From contig MU069593.1 in the NCBI GenBank assembly GCA_002284615.2, positions 47,549-62,001 on the forward strand: a stretch of DNA of 14,453 nucleotides. The letters are read 5' to 3'. Position numbers and translations under genes: made by a program. The notes below the pieces were generated by a model. The model had not been told where the DNA came from, did no database searches, and saw nothing but the letters and a program-made list of their open reading frames with translations. This document shows, piece after piece, positions 10,826 through 14,453 of the stretch. Origin of the DNA: Dunaliella salina. Its lineage: Eukaryota > Chlorophyta > Chlorophyceae > Chlamydomonadales > Dunaliellaceae. Every line of letters starts with the position of its first letter. Within the stretch, counting starts at the first letter, position 1.

Positions 10826-13800
10826 CTGAAGAGTACCAGCTGCTGATGAGCTCAAACATGACATACCGGTTGTAATGCCCGGCCGTATTGCTCTGTGTGC
10901 AGTGTCCAGGATCTCCCGCCCTAGCCTGCATGCTGCCTTGATGCCGGCCTGGTCTGTCGCGTTGTAGAAGGGCACTGCACAACCAAGGTTACAAGGTTAC
11001 AATGGGATATAAGCCTTCAACCATAAGGTTGGCTGCTCGGCGTGAAGTCCTTTGATGAGCACAAACACAGGCAACTCTAAAAAACATTGAGAGAAAACAC
11101 AGGCAACTCTAAAAAACATTGAGAGAAAACTGATGTAATGTCTCAAGAAGACAAGATGAAGTCCAGAAGGACAGCGTATGTGTTTTGTGTTCACAGAAGC
11201 AGAAGGGCACTGCACAACAAAACGCAATGCAGGACCACCGGAGGATGCCGCAGCATTTAGGATCTTCCGCCCCTAGCCTGCATGCTGCCTTGATGCCGGC
11301 CTGGTCTGCTGCGTTGTATCTACAATGGTATTGCACGACCGGATCACAATGCAGGACCAATGAATGTCTTCAGTAGGTTGGTTGGGAGACCCTAGCCGCA
11401 GCGTCCAGAGCCTCCCAACCAAGCCTGCGTGCTGTCTTGACGCCGGCTTGGTCTGTTGTGTTGTAGAATGGCACCGCAATGCAGGACCAATGGAGGACGC
11501 CTCACGGTCAATGAAGATGCTGAAGGGAGATATATGCTTGGTCTATAGGTGTAGGGTGCAGGAGCAACAGAGAAAGCTGCACAATGATGAATGCACTATA
11601 GGGGCCCACTGCCAGCCGGCAGCCTGTTGACTTTGCAAATTTGCACGACCCATTTTTCACTACTTTGCTTGATGGCACTGCATGACTTGGATGGAAGGGG
11701 AGGCTAGCAGGTGAGGGTTAGGTATCACACAAGCTTTTTAATTTGTGTTATAGCATATTTATTTATTTTATTTCATTGTATGTTATTTTGAGACGCTGGC
11801 AGGTAAGGATGAGGATACATACAAGTATTCAATTCGTGTTACAGCGTATGTACTGGCAGCCTAGGAGTCAATTATTACGAGTTATGGCTTATCCTGTAAA
11901 CCTTGTAAACCCTAGCAGGTGAGCAAGTAAGACAGAGCTTCCCTATTTGCCCCAAGCCTGACAGAATTGTGCAGAAAAAGGCTACAAAAATCACAGTAAA
12001 AAAAAAAATCATAAATGGTAGAGAGAATTATGAAGATCCAGCACGAGCATGTGTTTGTATGCGTTTGTCTCAACGGGGCGCAAACCCACACCTGACAAGC
12101 ATGGGCCTCTTTTTCAACGAACGTGTTCACAGCATTTCTCTATGAAAGGATGGTACCTAAGCAAAGAGGTGCTGAGAAGCCTGCAGCAATAAGGAGCACG
12201 GCAGAAATGCGCTCCTCTCTTGCCTTGATTGAAGGGACAGAGAGAGGCTCACTCCCAACAGAAGCCTGCAGCACATTATGAATACAAAGGAAATGCACCC
12301 CATCTATTACCTTGAATGAGGGGACAGAGGGAAGCTCACACTTCCAACAGAAGCCAGCAGCACCAACTAAGTACAGAGGAAATGCAACCGTCTTCGCCTT
12401 GAATGAAGAAAAAGAGAGAGGCTCACACTCCCAACACAGCACCTTTGCCTCCAACCAAAAAAAAGAGCAGCATCTCCCCACAAACCATGCCATCACTTTT
12501 GTCGCTCACGGGCAGAAGCATGCACGCATCCCAACGCACCCATGTTCTGCTGCTTGCTCTCTATCTCCATCACGGGGAAGCCAGTCTTGTAGTAGTCTGG
12601 CTTAGGTATGTGTGAGGGAATCTGAGTGTGCGAACAAGGAGTGGGAGACACCTCAGCATTAGTTCCCTTGTAGCCAGAGTACATTGCATGGCCTCTCTAG
12701 CAAGCAACATCCAGCGAATGCTTGCGAACAAATGCTTGAGCACCTGTTCATCATGTTCCATCCCCAGCTACACAGATTTAAAGAAACAAAAATGGTACGA
12801 TGAAACCAGCAGTGCATGTCCGCCTAATGACAGTAATTTCAAACACACGAGATGTACTCATTACAAGTCTCGCCTTTCAGTCTTCTGTTAGGATGTCAGG
12901 TCAAACGTCAGCGCAACCCAAACCTTTTTGTGATGCATCAATGAATACCAAGACCCTGACAAATGCCCATGACGACCCTCCAGGAAGCAAAGTGCAGGAC
13001 AATTTGTGCAACATTGAACCCGAAAGAAAAGAGAGTAATTGTCAGAGGGGGCTATCTGAGGCCTAAAACTGCCTGGTTTTTAACGCTCCCTGCATAGGCT
13101 TCAAAACTGGTTATTTTGAAACTTGGCTTTCTCTAGCGCTGGAATTTATCAATAAGTTGGGGGATGCGTGCCTAATTTGTCGCGGCGTGATCCCTACTTT
13201 TTATTACCAATTCTCCATTCTGGACCATCTACAACACCAAATTAGATGATTTTTAGTGACTTGAAGTCCTTGTACCAAAAGAATATCATTGCGAAAAATG
13301 GATCAAAAAGACTCGGTGGACAGTATTGTGTGGCGATTTCAGCCATTTTCCCATACAAAGCACCGAATTAGGGTTTACATGACCCATATAAGCTTTCACA
13401 CAATCTACCTTAAAAGCAGAAAAGGAGCATGTTTGGGCATTTGCTCAATTAAACCCCTCTGGAAAATTGTGGCAGTGAAAAACCTCTATCTAACATTGAA
13501 GGTCAAGAGCTAGCATTGTCTTGAAGAAACGTGAGTCCTGATTGTTGGGGGCCAGAAATGGCTATCTGCTCCTCTCTTGGCACATGCACAGATGTAACAA
13601 GTAACACGCCCCATCTCATGTTTGGTGTCGAGGGCTTTATCAATGGTGTCACGAGCTACATGCCCACACTCATACATCTGTGTCGTACAAAGGAATACTC
13701 TTTAAGGTCTACAAAGTGAGGGAGGCTCCAGCGGTACTGAAATGATGTGTGATAACTAGAGGCGTGGACTTCAAGCACTTCCCATGTGCTCAGCTGCTAA

Positions 13801-14277
13801 AAAGCATGCAAGCTCTCTCGCATGTACTCCCCCCCGCACTGGCACACACATGCACACATGCATATGCACACTCACCCCTGCGCCCAAACCCCCCTCCCCC
13901 CACACACAGCCAAGAGCTCACCTTTCTAGGTTACAGAGGAGGCCTCCAGTCAAAACGCCTGACTGCTAGCCTGTGTTTTAGAAGGTAAAGGTTCTACACT
14001 CTACGCATATTGCGGTCATGGAGCGTGCACTAAAGAAAGGGCATAGCCCACACCAGGATTTGAGACCCACGCCCACCTCGTCCTCCATAAGGAGGGATGC
14101 GACTGAGTCACACCAGGTTCCCCTCACCTTTCTAGCAGGGCTGACTTTGTCTGGCCGCAGAGGACCAGTCCATTCAAACTGGGGCATGATTTGGGACCTC
14201 TCTTTGCCCTTCTTGACGACATACAGCCAGGCATCAGGGGGCGGGGCATGCACTTGCTTATGCTCCGGCCAGGCTGC
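738..14277 (-). CDS. MAP1: Methionine aminopeptidase type I (MetAP1), partial, 7 exons
   Basis: The gene encodes a cobalt/manganese-type metalloprotease that removes the initiator Met from nascent proteins in the cytosol. The join is 14277-14128, 12621-12540, 10974-10867, 8373-8267, 4456-4352, 3097-2949, 843-738. It gives 269 codons with every phase agreeing and every intron GT-AG. Seen in order: the HKQVH end of a MYND-like zinc finger, the WTGPLRP linker, the SHIPKPDYY linker, then the pita-bread fold with [53 protein letters not shown] and YCGHGI. Three of the five metal ligands (two Asp, one His) and the substrate-binding His are present. Asp-to-Asp spacing is 11 and Asp-to-His is 63, matching human MetAP1 as I recall it. 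The last two Glu ligands and the first zinc-finger half are not in the window. Two substitutions in E6 (AQ for VY, Cys for His) are unusual. Start and stop lie outside the window. Confidence 0.93.
1250..2010. repeat. Degenerate tandem repeat, units of about 90-130 nt
   Basis: A core like gcagcaaggagggcacagc recurs on the + strand near 1402, 1491, 1607, 1739, 1832 and 1936. It is followed by caagtccaaggtttgaag-like and gtgagatcattcc-like segments, and preceded by gtgaggcattgcc. An outlying related unit starts near 1250. The units are diverged in length and sequence and have no coding potential. Unlike the E6 and E7 arrays, I cannot link the unit to an exon of this gene. Confidence 0.8.
2544..2948 (-). 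repeat. Tandem copies of the E7 3' junction
   Basis: Units of about 50-65 nt recur on the + strand as tgatgacttgcgacttca, then a variable spacer, then cgcacctgtttgctcatgcg. Approximate unit starts are 2544, 2590, 2645, 2699, 2754, 2807 and 2858. On the minus strand each matches the last ~30 nt of E7, the 5' splice site and the following ~25 intron bases. Some copies have a better donor than the real one, for example ACAG|GTGCGT near 2675 and 2730. About seven copies precede the genuine junction at 2948/2949. Confidence 0.85.
2949..3097 (-). CDS. MAP1: MetAP1 exon E7: FVVGEVDE to HAQAN
   Basis: This 149-nt exon has 49 codons plus 2 bases. It encodes [15 protein letters not shown], the helix [13 protein letters not shown], then [21 protein letters not shown]. 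It continues E6 in phase 0, completing the GDLNETF motif across the splice. The acceptor is cttggccgcag|ACT. The donor GG|GTGTGT gives GGG (Gly) with the first base of E8, completing HAQANG. Several near copies of the exon end plus donor follow in the intron. Confidence 0.95.
3166..3320. repeat. Two-copy direct repeat, about 90 nt apart
   Basis: The first copy (about 3166-3230) and second copy (about 3258-3320) share catgcca, cccct/ccctg, ttcactc/tctcattc and the block acctgcaaacatggcc. They lie just inside the 3' end of the intron before E7. There is no coding potential. Confidence 0.75.
3600..4351 (-). repeat. Tandem array of the E6 3' junction (~40-nt units)
   Basis: On the + strand the unit is cactgcctcacctcattcaa followed by atcaccgcaatcaaaattc. 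It recurs about fifteen times with divergence; clear copies lie near 3644, 3790, 3815, 3915, 3952, 4025, 4065, 4232 and 4305. Read on the minus strand, the core GGTGATTTGAATGAG|GTGAGG is identical to the last 15 nt of E6 plus its donor. The array runs directly into the exon, and the genuine junction (4351/4352) is its terminal unit. Many copies therefore keep a perfect 5' splice site. Confidence 0.9.
4352..4456 (-). CDS. MAP1: MetAP1 exon E6: metal-ligand exon
   Basis: This 105-nt exon has exactly 35 codons and phase 0 at both ends. It encodes [29 protein letters not shown] and CGDLNE. It carries the substrate-binding His of CHGIP and the first two metal ligands, the Asp of NVDVT and the Asp of GDLNE, 11 residues apart as expected. 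The acceptor is gttctgctgcag and the donor is GAG|GTGAGG. Two departures from the family stand out: VDVTVY has become VDVTAQ, and the nearly invariant YHGD has become YCGD. The last 15-20 nt of the exon and the donor are the unit of a tandem array filling much of the next intron. Confidence 0.93.
4541..4600. repeat. GAT-rich low-complexity tract
   Basis: The + strand runs gatgacaatggcgacgataa then gatggtgatggtgatgatga. It is an imperfect trinucleotide repeat ending about 85 nt upstream, in transcript sense, of the E6 acceptor. On the pre-mRNA it is an AUC/ACC tract. Confidence 0.85.
5025..5068. repeat. (CAG)n-(CAC)n trinucleotide microsatellite
   Basis: About nine AGC/CAG units are followed by about five to six CAC/CCA units on the + strand. 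CAG-rich sequence continues more loosely to about 5170. Open frames through it give Gln/His or Ala/Val/Leu homopolymers and are not evidence of genes. Confidence 0.95.
5430..5512. repeat. Short direct duplication
   Basis: The phrase ctgccgtgcttgtgggctag (about 5439-5458) recurs as ctgccatgctcgtgggctag (about 5491-5510), 52 nt apart. It is intronic with no recognised function. Confidence 0.75.
5660..6560. repeat. Large degenerate minisatellite (GAATGCCTGCTTCCAT-type)
   Basis: The + strand is built from ~16-20 nt elements such as gtgaatgcctgcttccatga, tgctgccatgatgcatga and caagtgatgcctgctcctgt, repeated for about 900 nt. Longer blocks recur: tgctgccatgat...ctcaagtgac near 5832 and 6150, and ccatnttgcttgct...gcataa near 5958 and 6336. 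This suggests a higher-order period of roughly 310-380 nt. Interruptions and stops in all frames argue against a repeat protein. Confidence 0.88.
6570..7026. other. Unique intronic sequence, nothing recognised
   Basis: This stretch lies between the minisatellite and the MITE inside the E5-E6 intron. No exon of the host gene, repeat or RNA gene could be read. The minus open frame at 6687-6902 has no recognisable motif. Confidence 0.6.
7027..7218. mobile_element. 192-bp hAT-like MITE with 8-bp target duplication
   Basis: The terminal inverted repeats are TAGGGATCGGC at the left and GCCGATCCCTA at the right, an 11/11 match. The flanking direct repeat AATATCAG occurs at both 7019-7026 and 7219-7226, a perfect 8-bp target-site duplication. 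The interior is full of the palindrome TATAGCGCTATA and its variants, so the element can fold on itself. There is no transposase, so it is non-autonomous. The 8-bp duplication and the TAGGG terminus are typical of the hAT superfamily; the family itself is not identified. Confidence 0.9.
7320..7717. other. Unclassified segment with internal duplication
   Basis: The blocks cctttaggcactttgtaaca (7471 onward, about 37 nt) and cccttaaggcacttagagac (7601 onward, about 38 nt) are diverged copies 130 nt apart. Both continue as agaactt-gagacaag-like sequence. The segment leads straight into the telomere-like block. It has no open frame of note and may be a repeat or retroposed fragment that I cannot classify. 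Confidence 0.5.
7718..7745. repeat. Interstitial telomere-like repeat (CCCTAAA)n
   Basis: This is nearly four units of the CCCTAAA heptamer, written CTAACCC then CTAAACCC-type phases, ending CCC at 7745. The heptamer is the Arabidopsis-type telomere repeat shared by plants, many green algae and dinoflagellates. It sits inside the E5-E6 intron and so is not a chromosome end. Confidence 0.93.
7746..8266. other. Unique intronic sequence downstream of E5
   Basis: No repeat or further exon is recognised here. A GAGGTGTGT string near 8205 repeats the E5 donor sequence about 60 nt downstream, but the match is only about 10 nt and may be chance. The minus open frame at 7798-8088 has no known motif. 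Confidence 0.55.
8267..8373 (-). CDS. MAP1: MetAP1 exon E5: EIDRIVHEA to TSVNE
   Basis: This 107-nt exon has 2 bases plus 35 codons. It encodes [19 protein letters not shown] and [15 protein letters not shown], among the most conserved segments of type I methionine aminopeptidases; the YPSPxNYxxFPKSxCTSVNE strand lines the active site. The acceptor is a good polypyrimidine tract, cattctttccag|AT. The donor is taken as GAG|GTGTGT because E6 opens in phase 0 with Val-Ile-Cys-His. The alternative donor two bases further on would break the frame. Confidence 0.95.
8719..9154. mobile_element. 420-bp hAT-like MITE with 8-bp target duplication
   Basis: The element body is 8727-9146. It starts CAGGGATGGGTCATACG and ends CGTATGACCCAACCCTG; the termini match at 16 of 17 positions as inverted repeats. 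The direct repeat GTATGTAT flanks both sides exactly (8719-8726 and 9147-9154), an 8-bp target-site duplication typical of hAT. Both subterminal regions carry ACGCGTATT-rich sequence. The centre has four short gaccttcga(g) repeats (about 8860-8900). No transposase is encoded. The perfect duplication suggests a fairly recent insertion. Confidence 0.93.
9155..10750. other. Unannotated intronic stretch
   Basis: No repeat array, known domain or MetAP1 exon was found on either strand. Small open frames (for example 9716-9904 and 10241-10507 on the + strand) contain no family signature that I recognise. Part of the stretch could be old transposon sequence, but no inverted repeats or target duplications were found by eye. 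Confidence 0.5.
10753..10822. repeat. (CA)n microsatellite, about 35 units
   Basis: This is an uninterrupted CA run on the + strand. In the pre-mRNA it is a (UG)n tract starting about 44 nt downstream of the E4 5' splice site. It is likely to be length-polymorphic. Confidence 0.98.
10867..10974 (-). CDS. MAP1: MetAP1 exon E4: start of catalytic domain
   Basis: This 108-nt exon has 2 bases, 35 codons and 1 base. It encodes [20 protein letters not shown] followed by [15 protein letters not shown], the first helix of the pita-bread fold (family form IxxMRxACRLGREVLDxAxxxIKPGVTT). The acceptor is ttggttgtgcag|TG. The donor ACCG|GTATGT gives GAT (Asp) with the AT that opens E5, making the conserved TTDEID. 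Two decayed copies of this exon lie 290-500 nt upstream in the preceding intron. A long UG repeat in the pre-mRNA begins about 44 nt after the donor. Confidence 0.94.
11063..11130. repeat. Exact tandem duplication, 32-nt period
   Basis: Two adjacent copies of acaggcaactctaaaaaaca plus ttgagagaaaac lie head to tail with no difference seen by eye. The identity suggests a recent duplication, in contrast to the diverged arrays nearby. Confidence 0.95.
11262..11335 (-). pseudogene. Decayed copy of exon E4 (copy b)
   Basis: The minus strand reads [16 protein letters not shown], matching E4's [16 protein letters not shown]. After Arg-Leu-Gly an extra G in a G-run shifts the frame, and a stop-containing frame follows. 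The E4 acceptor region is altered, with tgtagATAC in place of gtgcagTGCC, and the nucleotide match is strongest over gcctgcatgctgccttgatg. It lies upstream of the true exon in the same orientation. Confidence 0.88.
11401..11474 (-). pseudogene. Decayed copy of exon E4 (copy c)
   Basis: The minus strand reads [19 protein letters not shown] then WEALDAAAR, a diverged but in-frame relative of E4 ([27 protein letters not shown]). The AG of the acceptor is missing (gcattgcgGTGCC against gtgcagTGCC), so it probably cannot be spliced at the homologous site. Similarity ends at about Arg 30 of the exon. Downstream and upstream flanks share caatgcaggaccaatggagg with copy b, showing that the duplicated unit includes intron sequence (about 140 nt). 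Confidence 0.87.
11697..11855. repeat. Two-copy diverged direct repeat, about 95 nt apart
   Basis: Copies start at gctagcaggtgagggttagg (about 11703) and gctggcaggtaaggatgagg (about 11797). Both continue as cacaagc/tacaagt, aatttgtgttatagc/aattcgtgttacagc. A third ctagcaggtgagcaag fragment occurs near 11912. The + strand resembles a splice donor (CAG|GTGAG or CAG|GTAAG), but no + strand gene is apparent. Confidence 0.75.
12140..12445. repeat. Tandem repeat with 86-nt period
   Basis: The block caacagaagcctgcagcac recurs at about 12257, 12343 and 12429, with an earlier related gaagcctgcagcaa at about 12171; the spacing is 86 nt each time. Intervening parts share aaaggaaatgcacc, cttgaatgaagg and gagagaggctcacac. 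The period is regular and the sequence moderately diverged. No link to a MetAP1 exon was seen. Confidence 0.85.
12540..12621 (-). CDS. MAP1: MetAP1 exon E3: linker to catalytic domain
   Basis: This 82-nt exon encodes 27 codons plus one base: [26 protein letters not shown]. The motif corresponds to the VPAHIxKPDYA linker that follows WTGPLRP in MetAP1. The acceptor is gcacactcag|ATT, continuing E2 in phase 0. The donor G|GTGCGT leaves one base, which makes GTG (Val) with the first two bases of E4. The stretch after the linker is a variable region in the family, so the exact 3' end rests on phase agreement and the GT rather than on residue conservation. Confidence 0.87.
12622..14127 (-). other. 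Intron between E2 and E3
   Basis: This is a 1.5-kb GT-AG intron. It contains a partial copy of the E2 3' junction (13918-13962) and a CAC/CCC-rich stretch (about 13840-13912). A more AT-rich block (about 13050-13520) differs in texture from its surroundings but shows no inverted repeats or recognisable reading frame. The stretch 12640-13050 holds nothing recognised. Confidence 0.7.
13918..13962 (-). repeat. Partial copy of the E2 3' end with splice donor
   Basis: The + strand ctcacctttctag, then cagaggaggcctccagtcaaa, repeats E2's ctcacctttctag ... cagaggaccagtccattcaaa (about 14124-14178) with about 15-20 nt missing in the middle. On the minus strand the copy keeps CTAGAAAGGTGAG, i.e. the AAG|GTGAG donor, about 207 nt downstream of the true donor. 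Stops in frame show it is not an exon. Confidence 0.78.
14128..14277 (-). CDS. MAP1: MetAP1 exon E2: end of zinc finger and linker
   Basis: This 150-nt exon has 50 codons and phase 0 at both ends. It begins [10 protein letters not shown], supplying the last two His ligands of the MYND-like zinc finger, and continues through [14 protein letters not shown] to [17 protein letters not shown], the signature linker of eukaryotic MetAP1. The acceptor is a pyrimidine-rich cgccctgattcag directly before GCA. The donor is AAG|GTGAGG. An in-frame TGA lies upstream of the acceptor, so the reading frame cannot simply extend 5'. A truncated copy of its 3' end and donor lies 207 nt downstream in the next intron. 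Confidence 0.93.
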
Positions 14278-14453
14278 CTGAATCAGGGCGAGTGGCATGG
14301 TCGTGTGGAAGGAACAAGCTCATGCTTGAACTCGGAGAGTCGGTGTTAGGACATGAGATTTGCGCGTCACAGCGTTTGCAAGCAATCACTTCCATGCTTG
14401 GGTTGCAGCAGATGACAGGCGGTGACAGGCGGAAATCAAATATGTGCATGTGC
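14278..14453 (-). other. Upstream intron or exon remnant before E2
   Basis: The family expects a Cys-rich zinc-finger half immediately before AAWPEHK. Here the minus strand offers only MEVIACKRCDAQISCPN (14395 to about 14345), a CxxC...CP pattern with an ATG in good context. It is in a different frame from E2, and the second Cys pair is not found before the acceptor. It may be a chance pattern inside an intron whose upstream exon lies beyond the window. Confidence 0.25.

Larger units (their letters stand above)
8374..10866 (-). other. Intron between E4 and E5
   Basis: This 2.5-kb GT-AG intron contains a hAT-like MITE (8727-9146), a CA microsatellite (10753-10822), and about 1.5 kb (9155-10750) with no recognised feature. 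Small + strand frames in 9716-10507 have no motif I recognise. The only local structure noted there is a GGAGGC/GCCTCC hairpin near 10154-10170. Confidence 0.7.
10975..12539 (-). other. Intron between E3 and E4
   Basis: This 1.57-kb GT-AG intron contains, in transcript order, an 86-nt tandem repeat (12140-12445), a two-copy ~95-nt repeat (11697-11855), two decayed E4 copies (11401-11474 and 11262-11335) and an exact 32-nt tandem duplication (11063-11130). The stretches 11510-11690 and 11860-12130 show nothing recognisable. Confidence 0.75.

Noticed and set aside
10395..10982. 195-codon minus frame with a (CV)n run
   Set aside because: It is read-through of the CA microsatellite in a different frame from exon E4. 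The real exon is only 10867-10974.
13050..13540. AT-richer block suspected to be a transposon
   Set aside because: No terminal inverted repeats, target-site duplication or coding motif were found by eye at its apparent edges.
1..14453. tRNA, rRNA, CRISPR, prokaryotic operon or virus-like genes
   Set aside because: None was seen. The repeats have no uniform spacer structure, and the only convincing coding sequence is a spliced eukaryotic gene.

Overview
This is eukaryotic nuclear DNA. One intron-rich protein-coding gene can be read, on the minus strand, and it spans almost the whole window. Seven consecutive internal exons (E2 to E8 in transcript order, 82-150 nt each) join in frame across canonical GT-AG introns of about 1.25-3.8 kb. 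They encode the middle and most of the catalytic domain of a type I methionine aminopeptidase with the cytosolic (MetAP1, plant MAP1A-like) architecture. The N-terminal zinc-finger exon(s) probably lie beyond position 14453 and the C-terminal exon(s) beyond position 1. A (CCCTAAA)n block, which is the plant/green-algal/dinoflagellate telomere motif, and the plant-like MetAP1 layout suggest a microbial or algal photosynthetic eukaryote with a large, repeat-inflated genome. The lineage is inferred, not proven.

Layout along the + coordinates, which is 3' to 5' for the gene: 1-124 CA/CGCA microsatellite; 610-690 a second copy of the E8 3' end; 738-843 exon E8; 1250-2010 tandem repeats; 2544-2948 tandem copies of the E7 3' end; 2949-3097 exon E7; 3166-3320 a two-copy repeat; 3600-4351 tandem copies of the E6 3' end; 4352-4456 exon E6; 4541-4600 GAT-rich and 5025-5068 CAG/CAC low-complexity tracts; 5660-6560 a large degenerate minisatellite; 7027-7218 a short hAT-like MITE; 7718-7745 an interstitial telomere repeat; 8267-8373 exon E5; 8727-9146 a second hAT-like MITE; 10753-10822 a CA microsatellite; 10867-10974 exon E4; 11262-11335 and 11401-11474 two decayed copies of E4; 12140-12445 an 86-nt repeat; 12540-12621 exon E3; 13918-13962 a partial copy of the E2 end; 14128-14277 exon E2.

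The most striking observation is that the introns are filled, next to five of the seven exons, with direct repeats of the exon-intron junction itself. E6 and E7 have long tandem arrays in which each unit carries the last 15-30 nt of the exon plus its 5' splice site. E8 and E2 have one extra copy each. E4 has two copies of its acceptor side and body upstream. One copy (E8) keeps an open frame and a consensus donor exactly 108 nt downstream, so use of that donor would insert 36 residues in frame. The E6 repeat units also share an unusual Cys codon with the exon, where the family has His next to a metal-binding Asp. No RNA gene, CRISPR array, operon or other prokaryotic feature was seen, and no second gene could be supported.
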